In this document: positions 36,435 through 46,810 of the stretch, piece by piece | How positions within the stretch are numbered: the stretch's first letter is position 1 | Layout of the letters: every line of letters begins with the position of its first letter | DNA from: Silene latifolia | Lineage: Eukaryota > Streptophyta > Magnoliopsida > Caryophyllales > Caryophyllaceae | Reading direction: 5' to 3' | NCBI RefSeq assembly: GCF_048544455.1 | Contig: NC_133528.1 | Location: 46,088,002 to 46,152,001, forward strand | DNA length: 64,000 nt | The notes under the pieces: generated by a model | Databases searched by the model: none | Told to the model about the DNA's origin: nothing | The model's input: the letters and a program-made list of their open reading frames with translations, nothing else | Made by a program: the position numbers and the translations under genes

Positions 36435-37500
36435 ACCGACAAACGTAGTATCCACATTGTATGCTATCCGGCTGGCGAGGTACCTATTATTACATAAAAA
36501 ATGAAGAGACGAGAAGGCCCACATCAGAATCTTGCACTTTAGGTATTGTATTTGCGCACGTATTATTATTAAAGACAGATTTTTGCACTTAAGGTATTTG
36601 TATTTGAGCACGTACCCCTGTTATCGTAATAAAAGTAGGGCCATCATCAAAATCTTTCGTGGGTTGATCCTCGTTAGCTCTTTTCTTCTCAAAGGCCCTT
36701 TTTTTATAAAAAAAAAAAAGGAGGCAGAAACTCATATTTTTAGGGCAAAAATGAGCTTTTTGCTATAAATAAAAATTGAAACTTAATGTTATTATAAATA
36801 AATCAGTATTATAAACTTACTTAATAATCAAGCCCTTAAATGTCTCGTTTGGTTCTCTATGCAAAGAGTCCAACCAAAAAACTTTCTTCTTGGTCGGCAT
36901 GATGGCTGCTAGCACCCAATGACTCCTACATCAAGAAACATCATCATTATTAACAAGTACATATATTAGTTATGAAAATGCAATTGTAGGTGGAATCGTA
37001 ATATTAATTTGTTTATTACCCGATTTCATTATAAGGGGCAAAAATGAGCTTTTTGTTTGTCGCCAATTCCCAAGCAATATAATCTACCCGATCTTCGTAC
37101 GAAATCAACGTGATATGCATAGATAAAATATAGGGGCACAACAATCCGTATAGATCACATGGAATCTTGTTCTCGGGCATCACTCTCGATTTCAAGAACC
37201 TACATTATTACGGTATTAATTCCGGTATTTAAAACACTATCTAGTCAGAATATTAGAATATGAAATGATTTATTAAGAAACGTATTTCATCTAAACAAAT
37301 AGGTGTTGGACATCAATCTCGAGAAGGCCAGCCCAAATGGCTAGCAGTTCCCATGACAGAATTGTTTCGCGCTCAATCCCTAAAATATCCTCATCGAGCG
37401 AAATAATTATCAATTGCTCGTTTTCTATGCGACGGCTAGCCTCCAAATACAGTTCCCTCATCGTCAGCGTTCTTACTTTTTGCATGTATTCGCTCCCAGA
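36435..37500 (-). pseudogene. Ulp1-like (C48) cysteine protease part of the CACTA-2 gene
   Basis: Minus-strand exons show the C48 SUMO-protease-like signature. From the 5' side these are a helix-rich stretch ending LLEIDVQHLFV (37291), then MPENKIPCDLYGLLCPYIL and YEDRVDYIAWELATNKK (37020-37200). Next come SHWVLAAIMPTKKKVFWLDS with the catalytic His and Asp (36830-36930), and PRQPDSIQCGYYVC with the catalytic Cys (36440-36485). GT..AG introns separate the pieces. All three catalytic residues are present, so the domain was functional until the copia element landed a few codons after the Cys motif. Ulp1-like domains are repeatedly found in plant CACTA and Mutator elements; what they do for the transposon is not settled. 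Confidence 0.8.
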
Positions 37501-37679
37501 AAAATTAGTGGAGGTTATACTCCTAACATCTTTCAGTTCGGGGAAATAATGCTTTTCTCTTTTTGTGCTACTACCAGCCTATACATGTAGATAAATAAAA
37601 TAATAAAAAATCCAAAGGTAACATATCCTAGTTGGAGTAATAAAAATAAAAGAGTACTTAACTAAATACCTCATCAACC

Positions 37680-38095
37680 TGCTCTTTCAATGATGAGGCA
37701 GTAGTAGGCATATCTGGGGGGACTTAGGCTTATCCGTCTTTTTTGTCCCCTACACAAAATTTCCATGCTTTTTAGAAATACAGAAAAAATATAAATAAAG
37801 GGAGGTTTTTAAAAAAATGGAGAAGTTAATTAAATACCTCATCAAGTTGTTGTTTCGACGAGGTAGTTGACATGTCTGGGGACTTAGGCTTATCCGTCTT
37901 TTTTGTCCCCTACACAAAATTTTCATGCTTTTTAGAAATACAGAAAAAATATAAATAAAGAGAGGTTTTTAAAAAAATGGAGAAGTTAATTAAATACCTC
38001 ATCAAGTTGTTGTTTCGACGAGGTAGTTGGCATGTCTGGGGACTTAGGCTTATCCGGCTTATCCGTGTTTTTTGTTCCCTATAAAAAAAATAACA
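37680..38095 (-). repeat. Three tandem copies of a 160-bp exon-intron unit
   Basis: The unit recurs with a 160-bp period (anchor tatccgtctt at 37731 and 37891, tatccggctt at 38051). On the minus strand each contains a short exon encoding about TDKPKSPDMSTTSSKQQLDE, flanked by matching intron ends (TGTGTAG before, GTATTT after). The first copy by position is more diverged (PTTASSLKEQVDE). This lengthens a serine/threonine-rich linker between the Transposase_24-like and Ulp1-like parts. Confidence 0.75.
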
Positions 38096-38099
38096 TATA

Positions 38100-40397
38100 A
38101 ATTTAACATATAAAAACATTTAACATATAAAAATTTAACATATAAAGGTATTTTTATAACCCCAACTGCTTTCGGTTGAGGCGGAGACGAACGACCCTGG
38201 AAGACGTGAGTAAAAGGCCATTGAATGAAACTTCCAACCGCATCTGCCAGAATGGTAATGTCGTCACGAACTGGGACGGGCAGTTGAAATTTTTCATGGC
38301 CTTCAAAGACTTCAGTTATCTCCACTTTTCTATGATTCGGCAAAAGTGGTTCGCCATGAACCAATAAAGTTTCCGCTGATTTGGTGGGCAAGTCTACGAG
38401 ACCCCGACCAACACGCACAGGTTTTGCGGATTTAGGGTCAGTAAGAATAACTACCTTCCTATTTATGGCCTGAAGAATACACATACATTATATATTATAT
38501 CCCAAAATTTAATAGAATTCATATAAATTTCACTAAAGACTTCATGCATACCTTGCCGAAAACTGGGAACTGATTTGAAGGGGATGTATGCTGCAGTTTT
38601 TCATCAGCCGTCTTCTCAAGTTGTATCCCCTGATTATTGTCAGTTGTGGCGGATAACTCAAAATGCATCGCCTTTTCATCAGACTCATTTACCTAATAAA
38701 ATTAACCAATGGCACGATGTCAGAAGTTATAGCATTAGAGCTGGCAGGGAACACACCCCCTGATGTTACCCAAAAAAAAGAAAAGAAAAATAAGGAAGTC
38801 ATATATTTACCTTATCGGCTTTAGTTGTTAAAACTTCAGAAGCAATAGGTACCTAATCTTTCTGAATCTCGTTGACCAATACTTCATCCTCATGTATTGC
38901 CAAGGTAGTAGTGTTCTCGGCCTCTTGACCAACCTGTTGTACCTTACCCCCTTTAATGACATCCTCCATCATATTCAATTCTTCTTTGGAAGGCTTGCCT
39001 CCAGAATTCATCTTTAGTATCACGGATGCCAATAACTGAACCTGCGTGCAAAAAATGTAATGTTTAAGCAATTTGTTTAAAACAATAACATGTGAACTTA
39101 AAAGAAAATAATAGAATAAATGGTACCATGTCAGCCTTCTCAGCCTTAGCCTTCCTTTTCTTCTTTTTCGGGGCAGTTGTCCCATAATATTTCGTGACTC
39201 CAACATGTAACGGGACGCCCCTCGATCGAACTGGATGTTCGGGTCTGCCGATCGCTCTAGCAAGAACGTCATCACGACCATTGGGAGTCAATTTCCCTTC
39301 TTGTACCTCCTTCAATACCTTCTCCTATAATATATTAAATAAACTTCAAATTATATTTGTGACTAAAATAATAAAGTTAGTAATGAACTCGTCTTAATAA
39401 AATAATGCTTAGTATGTTGGCCAACACTTCCTGATCATATTTGTCACACGGCCGGGATCCTTTAGGCGTGTGCACTTCTTTAGAAGTTACGTGCCGATTC
39501 AAGTCGGTCACTCCCTTTGCCACCTACACATTAACATGGTAACAGTTATATATATAAATGTGTATCAAGTCCAAGTGTGATTAAAAAAATCAAATAAACA
39601 GGGGCATGCTACTTACGAGTTGGTCTTCTATCAATCTGTAACCGCCTCGAGAACCATACCATAAGCCCTTCTTGCATTAAATATTAGCACGATTTCTTTT
39701 GCTAACGGCCTTCAAATTATATAAAAGCGCAAGTAGATGAGATAATAAAAAAATTATAGAGAACTCATTAATTAAAAAAATGATAGGTAAATGATTAAAA
39801 GGCGAGGATACTTAACCTTAAACTTCTCACTAGCTCGAACCGCTTTGAAAAGATCCCATTGTTTCTGAGTGATGGTGGGACACTTGTTTGACGGTGGGCT
39901 CTTACGCATCTCCCCCGTCTCCTTGTCCACATACAACCAATACTTACCAATGTCACACTTCCACTGCCTTAAGACACTCCCTGCCCTCTTTATTAAATAC
40001 TTATCATAGCATTCGGCAATATCAAAGGCTTCCTGCATCATCATATCATCATTCAATTTACATAGCATTCAATTTACCTCCAAAATAAAATGTTGTTTCG
40101 CTACATAAGTTATCATACCTTTATACGATCCAAGAATAACTTCTCCAATACAGGATTCAAATTCCTTATTTCACCTAAATGGATAGGCACAAACTGTCTT
40201 GTTACACATCCAATCCAAGTGGATAAATCCTTCGCATTTGGACCAGTAGGAAAACCCTTCGCGTTCCATGTTATACTAAGCGGCTGTTTAGCCGCTATAG
40301 CTGCAAGGGCTGCAGAGCACTTCGTAGCACCCCTCTCACCAGGCGTATTATCCCCAGGCTTATTATCCTTTTGACTTCTTTTCCGTTTTTCACCCAT
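38100..40397 (-). pseudogene. Transposase_24-like gene of CACTA-2 (5' exons)
   Basis: This is the 5' part of the CACTA-2 gene that ends in the Ulp1-like domain. It starts at 40397 with MGEKRKRSQKDNKPGD, a basic segment. The conserved SITWNAKGFPTGPNAKDLST and WIGCVTRQFVPIHLGEIRNL follow. A second exon (about 40068-39772) carries YDKYLIKRAGSVLRQWK and KETGEMRKSPPSNKCPTITQ. Further pieces cover LARAIGRPEHPVRSRG with KYYGTTAPKKKKRKAK (39120-39315). Then comes a domain common after such regions in CACTA proteins, VHGEPLLPNHRKVEITEVFE and DAVGSFIQWPFTHVF (38160-38484). The exon ends have usable splice sites, but the whole model was not verified. Related, older sequence is in CACTA-1 at 3256-3681 and 23437-23600. 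It presumably binds the subterminal repeats, as TNPA does in En/Spm. Confidence 0.75.
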
Positions 40398-40865
40398 GAT
40401 AATCCTAAAACCCTAAATATGAATGAAATAGGAAATGAACAAATACATGCAGAGTATCTAAAACCCTAAAGAGGAATGAATATTTAAAACAACAGTTTGA
40501 GCTTCTAAAATCCTAAAACCCTAAAAAGAGGAATGAAGTAGATGATGCGGAATGATAAACATAACAAAGAAGACGAAAAACAAACAGATGAAAAACAAAA
40601 AAGATGATCTTAAAACCCTAATGATGAAACACAAAAGTGAACATACCTGATGAAGATGATGATGATGATGATAAAGAGAACGAGCAGGATGATAAGGGAA
40701 GGCGGCAGAATCTGGGCGTCGGAAACTGGGCGACGGCCGGCAACGAGAATGTAGAAAGCGGGGGAGAGAGAATAAACTCGGGATACCAACGGTCGAACTG
40801 TTGTGTGTGTTTGTTTGGTATGCTGTATACCTATATGTGTTTGTAAATTAGTTTTTTATTAAGAC

Positions 40866-41110
40866 AAACTATTAACAGCGGGTCCTTAAAACAAAACCGT
40901 TGTGATATGCTAATAACAACGGGTCAATAAACGTCAACCGTTGTAATAAAGTTATGACAACGGTAAACATATACCCGTTGCAATATATTTTCACCCAATT
41001 TGCGCCAAAATGAAATGTATGTCTAAAAAAAAGCAATGACAACGGGTAGAAGTACTACAACCGTTGTTGAAAGTAATAACAACGGGTAATGTCAATATAA
41101 CCGTTGTTAT
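40866..41110. repeat. Right subterminal repeat field of CACTA-2
   Basis: The same AACAACGGGT/ACCCGTTGTT-type motifs as at the left end recur here (for example at 40916, 40960, 41040, 41080). No CACTA-type terminus follows; sequence passes into a T-run and unrelated DNA at about 41115. Confidence 0.7.
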
Positions 41111-41512
41111 TGTTTAACTCTTTTTTTTTAAATTACTGTAATTGTATTACATTCCAAACCTGTAACAATACAGCAGCATAACAACTGTAATAGCAGAAGC
41201 ATTATATACTGCAACATTAATCAACAATTTCAACAACACCATCCACATCTAATAATAAGATCAAGAAAATAAGACAACAACAGCATGCATACTGCATATC
41301 TACAGGATTTACCATGCCAAATTTGGGAATCTTTAACAATGACCATTGCTTCTATTGGCTTTTTAAACCTACCAAAAGCTAAAGACAACATACATACACT
41401 CCAGCAACACATCTCAAACTTGCTATAAATTCAGAAAAGAGGCATCCCAATAGCTCAGTATCCATGAGCTCCCCACAACTCACAAATAAACCATCAAATT
41501 ACTGGTCTGAAA
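41111..41512. other. Spacer between CACTA-2 and the XS-domain frame
   Basis: This is AT-rich DNA with CAGCA/CAACA-rich stretches and no recognisable gene. Whether it belongs to CACTA-2 cannot be decided. Confidence 0.4.
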
Positions 41513-41986
41513 ATGACTCAAAATGTTGGTCGTCCATATCACTGTGTCCTGATGAATGCCCCAGGCCACATAGATATAGACAATGGAAAATTTGCTGCCA
41601 AAAGCTTTAATCCTTCGAGGAATAAGCTTATTGAGCTGGGATACTCGATCAGCAGAATTAAGCCACAATGGGGGCTCTCGGGATTCAAAGGGAGTCTAGT
41701 CATTCAGTTTGGAACATCACCTGCACATGCAGAATCAGCATTTAAGCTTGACATGATGTTTCAACTCAGAGGCCATGGCATGAACGACTGGAATGCTCCG
41801 AATAGATCAACACTCGAACCATACCTCTGGGTAGCCACAGACGAGGATGCCGAGCTTCTGAAGAATACCGTGGACTATGTCCTAGTGCCGTATGCGACCA
41901 TCTTTGATAGGCAGCAGTCGGCCAGTTCAGAAAGCGTTGATGCCTACAACCGGGTTGTGGCTGTTTTCCAAGCAATGTACCCCTAA
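41513..41986 (+). CDS. XS-domain protein fragment (SGS3/IDN2-like)
   Basis: This open frame of about 157 residues appears to be a single XS domain. It starts with a PYHCVLMNAPGH strand and a DGK-like turn (DNGKFAAKSFNPSRNKLIEL). The core follows: RIKPQWGLSGFKGSLVIQFG, ending in HGMNDWNAP and EPYLWVATDEDAELL. The pattern of Gly/Trp residues, a 'plW..GhsG..vveF' core and a terminal 'pYlWvA' strand, fits XS domains of SGS3, IDN2 and FDM proteins. Those bind double-stranded RNA in gene silencing. The zinc finger, coiled coil and XH domain of those proteins are absent, so it is a fragment or a single-domain derivative. An AATAAA at about 42125 lies downstream. It sits between CACTA pieces, which suggests gene-fragment capture, though it might be a decayed host gene. 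The match is by pattern only. Confidence 0.55.
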   Translation: MTQNVGRPYHCVLMNAPGHIDIDNGKFAAKSFNPSRNKLIELGYSISRIKPQWGLSGFKGSLVIQFGTSPAHAESAFKLDMMFQLRGHGMNDWNAPNRSTLEPYLWVATDEDAELLKNTVDYVLVPYATIFDRQQSASSESVDAYNRVVAVFQAMYP

Positions 41987-42178
41987 AACCCCTACAAAAT
42001 GTGTCTGTGTCTGCGGCTGAACCTTCCAAGCAACGTCGTGTGTTATTTGTTGAGTGTCAAAATGTGTGTGTCTGTATCCGCCTATCATAAGCAGTGTCGT
42101 GCGCCTGTATGAAAAGGCAACTTAAATAAAGGTATGTGTAACCCTGTGGTGTATAGGATCGACTAAATCTCCACTTTT

Positions 42179-42382
42179 CTAGGTGTATTTTAACGTCCGA
42201 AAAGCCATATACCTAATATTACCACATCTTTCACAAGAACATGGAATACTAGAAGAACCTTTCAAATTGTTCGCAACGACTTCATAAAATTCAGGTAAAC
42301 CATCCTTATAGTTGGGGTCACTCATATTTGCAGCAATCATCCAAGTTCGAGTCATTTTTCTACATTCGTAATATATAGGCAA
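42179..42382 (-). pseudogene. N-terminal fragment of a CACTA TNP2-type transposase
   Basis: The frame contains TRTWMIAANMSDPNYKDGLP, EFYEVVANNLKGS and IPCSCERCGN. A W-M start, a 'gv.eF' helix and a CxCxxC cluster are the layout of the transposase-associated domain at the start of TNP2 proteins. It ends abruptly after MAFRTLKYT. It lies on the same strand as, and beyond CACTA-2 from, the TNP2 remainder at 24471-26525. It may therefore be its detached 5' end, but the middle part of the protein is not found between them. Confidence 0.6.
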
Positions 42383-42528
42383 CTAATTCAGAAAATCCAA
42401 TAATAGGCAAACAAATAAACGAAATTCAGGAAATCAACTAAGCTAAATTATCAACAAATTAGATAATAACCCAAAAAATTCACAAATTCAAAAATAATCG
42501 ACATTCATAGGCTAGGAAATTGAACAAT

Positions 42529-42530
<2 letters not shown>

Positions 42531-42595
<65 letters not shown>
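42531..42595. repeat. (TA)n microsatellite
   Basis: About 65 bp of uninterrupted TA lie about 330 bp before the first exon proposed for the FAR1-type transposase gene. Confidence 0.95.
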
Positions 42596-42600
<5 letters not shown>

Positions 42601-42924
42601 GAAATTGCATCAAGTGAGTCTAGGTATCTTAGGTGAGTCTAGCATTTTAATCTCATCCATTAGATCTACTCCTAATCAACGGTGAGATTAAATCTAAATT
42701 ATAACAAACGTATAAAAGCTAAGAATTCAAACCTCCCCCTCATAATTCAGTTTCACTTTCTCTCTCCTCCGTCTCTTTTCCTCGCTTTCTCTATCTCTCT
42801 CTCTAAGTCAAAATAATCCTCTGAATCAAGCAAACAAACCCTAGGTTCCTGTTTTTTACTCGCTTTTATCAATTCATTCACAAATCAATCAAATTCGTGT
42901 GTTTTCCAGGTTCTCGTTGCTACA
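42596..42924 (+). other. 5' flank of the FAR1-type transposase gene
   Basis: The stretch 42600-42710 contains a short repeat (aagtgagtctagg, aggtgagtctagc). From 42750 a CT-rich tract (ctttctctctcc..) precedes the ATG at 42925, typical of a plant 5' UTR. No terminal inverted repeat could be recognised. Confidence 0.45.
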
Positions 42925-45900
42925 ATGGATGCAGATTCTACCGACATTAACATGCAAACAGGTAATTTCCGTAATCCTTTCGTTTTCAGTTTTCCTTTTC
43001 GCGATTTCATCTGGATTCTATGTCGCTGATCATTCGCTATTGTAATTTCATTATTCCGTTGCTTTTCAGTTTTTTAGGTTAATCGATTTTATGTTTGCTT
43101 CAATTTTAATGACATCCGTTCACTTCTACTTCAATTTGACGGTCTCCTTTCCTTTGATTATTCTCGTATTTGTTTTTCTCTTAAATATTAGGTGCAATCT
43201 CCTTGTATTTGTTGTTTTTCCTATCGAATTTTCATATTTGCGTTCTCTCTGCCTTTCGCTTTACAATCGCAGATTTGCTTTATCGTCACATTCCGTCAAT
43301 TTTGATTAATTTGTCTTTATTCTGTTGCTTTTCAGTTTTTTAGGTTAATCGATTTTCTGTTTGTTTCAATTTTAATGAAATCCGTTCACTTCTACTTCAA
43401 TTTACGGTCTCCTTTCCTTTGATTATACTCGTAGTTGCTTTTGTCTTAAATATTAGGTCAAATATCCTTGTATTTGTTGATTTTCTCGTTCAATTTCGGT
43501 CAAATTTCATTATATTTGACCTCTTTTCCTGTCTTGTATATTCTTGTTCCCCTGTGTCGTATATTTCATTCTGCTTTGTCAATGCTTAAGCTCAAACTTG
43601 TTACAATATCAATGTTATGTAACACAATCACATATATTCATTTCCATTGCACATATAACATATGCTGTACCACTTCTGGATGTCCTCTTCTTCTGCTGTT
43701 ACTTCAATGTACTTTAGTTTCTTGTTCTAAATTGTAGTCCAGCCTCTTCGCATATTTCCTGTTCTCCCGTCCATCCTTATGTCACTACATTGTCATAGTA
43801 CTAGTATTCTTTCAGAATAATGTTACTCTTTGTAATACCACCGTTGTATTTCGGTCACTAATACTCGTATTTTCCTTTTTGTATTTACAGACTCAAAATC
43901 TTGTCACTCAACCCCATTCTACGCCAATTGTCCAAGAGCAACCCAATCCTCAACCAAATAATCAGCTTGTTCTATCTCACACGCCTAATGGAGGTGAGCG
44001 CTGGATGCGTGTGGTTGAGCACAAGTTTAGACCTACCATTGGTGCAGTTTTCGCCTCCCTTGAGGCTGGAATCAAGTTCTACGAGGTTTATGCTCGGGCA
44101 TGTGGATTTACCCCTCGGAAGCACAGTACGAAAACACTACGAGGTCTTTGTTGCACACCAAAAATTCGTAGTCCGCAACCATCAAGGGTTCAGGGAATCT
44201 AAACCAAACAGGCGTCCCGTAACCAAGGATGATGAGAATATGGGTGATGGTTCGTCCACGCTAGTACAGCGATTACACGGCGAGTTAAAATCACAAGAAT
44301 TGGATGCCGAGCGTACGTCGGATTTGCCCTTCTACATGGCCTTGATGGCCCAGCTATGATTGACGAGTTTTCTAAAGTCCACAATCATCGTCTCACCTGT
44401 CTGTAACGAGAGATCTCGATAAGATTTCACGATCCTTGATATGTTCCCGAAGACGCTTATCTTGGACAACTCCAAGTTGAATATTGGCGCTGGATTGACC
44501 TTTAGACATGTTAAGGAACTTGTCAATGGGTATGAAAATATCGGTGCTACATTGATAGATTTTAAGAACTTTCAAAGAGATATCAAGTGCTACATTGGGT
44601 TAAGAGATCGACGTTTCATCGATCGACTCGAGAAACTCAAAGCGACCCAACCCCAGTTCTACTTCGCCTATGATGTTGATCCGCAAAACCGTCTAACAAA
44701 GTTCTTCTGGGCTGATGCTACATGTATTAGAAACTACTCATTCTTTGGGGATGCTGTGAGCTTCGACCCTACTTACGGAACCAACAAGTATGATATGGTT
44801 TTTACACCATTCACAGGTGTTAATCACCACAGAAAGTTGGTGTTGTTTGTCGGTTGTCTCCTGTTACACGAGGATGACATCTCCTTCCAATGGACCTTTC
44901 AAAGATTTCTTGACCGCCATGGGACAAAAAGAGCGCATGATTCATGATCACGGATCAATGCCCTGGCATAAAGAAGGTAATAGTGTGACAATGTTATCAG
45001 AATGAGACTTACTTAAATTTACTCACTTGCTCTTTCCCTATCACTGGTCAATATCACGTTCGACTTGTCGTTTCATTATGACTAGCATACAACAAGGCTT
45101 TCCTTCTGTTTTCAAGACAGCTAGGCATCGTTATTGTATGTGGCATATTACACAAAAGATCACAGACAAAGTTGGTTCAGCACTCTGCAGAGACACGGAC
45201 TTCCTTGCTTGCTTCAACGCAGTTGTTTGGGACCCTGATATGGAGCCGTCGGAGTTCGAAGAGAAGTGGCAGAAGGTCATTTTAGATTTCGAGCTGGAAG
45301 ATAATGATTGGTTGACTACAATGTTCGACGACAGACACCATTGGATTCCTGCCTACCATCGTGACCTTGCCTTGGGCTGCATATTAAGAACAACACAGCG
45401 ATCAGAAAGTACAAATTCGTTTTTCAAGCGCTATGAGAATCACTTTGGTACACTGGTCGAATTTTGGATGAGGTAAACAACTCTTTTTCATTCCTTACGG
45501 TGCACCGGGAAAGTGTATGTTACAAAGTACCATTGTTTCATTGTTACATAAATAATTTGTTGCCGAATCCTTGTTGCATTAAAACCAGGTTCCAAACTGC
45601 TATGGACAAAGCAGCGCTTATACACGAAGGTGCGATGATTATAACAATGACCACTCATTCCCCGAGCTTAAGACAGAATTACCTATAGAAAAGCATGGCG
45701 CTATTATATACACACATGCTGTGTTCAAGGTGTTTCAAGAAGAATTAATGGCTGCCGATTCATGTGGTGTTGATGACTTTGAGAAGGAGGAGCATGTGCG
45801 CATAATTCATGTAATCGATGTTGAGACAGACAGAATTTTCAAGGTGAGGTTGGACCTTAGAAGCACAGATGCAGTATGCGAGTGTAAACTGTTCGAAAGA

Positions 45901-46560
45901 ATTGTATTACTCTGCAGGCATATTCTGTGGGTGTACAAGGGCAAAGGAATTGGGCGAATACCAAGCAAGTACATTGTAGATTGTTGGCTAAATAACACAC
46001 ACGCAGCGAACAGGTTTGATTCGAAAACATTATTACAAAGGATGATTTTGACTTGTTACAAGTAATTGTTTTACAAAGAACATTGTAACCATAATTTCTT
46101 ATAGTAACATTGTCACCATGATAAAAAAGAACTTTCTTTTTTACTTCCGTGCTTGATTCGAATGGGAATGTCATTGAGGATTCATATATGGCTACGTCGA
46201 TAATGAGTCATTTGTGCAACGTATGGTCGAGTTCCTCGGATAGTTGTGTGTTCTCAAAACTTTACCTGCTTTGAACACACGGAAGAGTTAGCATCCCTCC
46301 TAGTTGAGTTCCGGCAGAAGTTATGTATTGAACCGCTTACAAAAGACCAAGAGATGGAGATGCTGTTGGGCTGCAGCTCGTCGTCTGAAGTCACTATCAA
46401 CGCTCCGGAACAAGCACGCAACAAGGGCAGCGGAAAAAGATTGAAGTCAGCTAAACAACAGGCCATGGAAAAAGCAGCCAAGCCAAAGAGGCTATGTGCA
46501 TACTGCAAAGAAAGAGTTACCCACGACAGGAGAACATGCCCTCTTCGCATAGTCAAGTAG
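42925..46560 (+). pseudogene. FAR1/FHY3-type Mutator (MULE) transposase gene
   Basis: Domains are in the usual order. An FAR1 DNA-binding domain (FRPTIGAVFASLEAGIKFYE, YARACGFTPRKH) lies at 44025-44210, and the linker IDFKNFQRDIKCYIGLRD at 44555-44610. The MULE DDE core spans 44700-45475: FFWADATCIRNY, GDAVSFDPTYGTNKYDMVF with the first Asp, an ITDQ-like site near 44945, RTTQRSESTNSFFKRY with the Glu. A SWIM zinc finger (VCECKLFERIVLLCRHILW) is at 45876-45932. A terminal zinc knuckle (CAYCKERVTHDRRTC) precedes the stop at 46558. The proposed first exon at 42925 and a 930-bp intron ending at 43890 are plausible but their phase does not match perfectly. Another intron is likely at 45474-45588. 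Frameshifts near 44130, 44400 and 44940 break the frame. Such proteins cut and paste Mutator-like elements; host FHY3/FAR1 regulators derive from them. Confidence 0.88.
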
Positions 46561-46810
46561 TCGCCGAGAAAGCGCTAAAAAAAAAAAAGTTTGATATCTT
46601 TGTTATGATGTTACAGTAACATTGTGACCTTAGCAATAATTAGTAGGATTTTGTGTTGCTGTGACAATAATATGTCACAGTAAAAATAAAAAGTAGAATT
46701 GTGTGTTGCTGTGGAGTAAAAAGTCATTCGATTTTCCTACATCATAGTTAACATTTTATACATCACTTACAACATTTTATACAGCAATAAATATTGTTTT
46801 AGGACCATTG
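46561..46810. other. 3' flank of the FAR1-type gene
   Basis: No gene is present. TGTTACAGTAACA, a perfect 13-bp palindrome, occurs at 46609-46621 and again at 50023-50035 and 50067-50079. Confidence 0.5.

Larger units (their letters stand above)
26526..41110 (-). mobile_element. CACTA-2: CACTA transposon inserted in the TNP2 gene
   Basis: The left end starts CACTACTACAGATACAGG at 26526, inside the TNP2 reading frame of CACTA-1. It is followed by about 460 bp packed with AACAACGGTT/AACCGTTGTT motifs in both orientations, and the same motifs recur at 40866-41105. The interior holds a minus-strand gene with a Transposase_24-like N-terminal part and an Ulp1-like C-terminal part. The matching right terminus (reverse complement of the left end) was not found, so the right border is approximate. 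A copia element (27630-36434) sits inside the Ulp1-like part. TNP2 itself is absent, so it would be non-autonomous. Confidence 0.7.
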
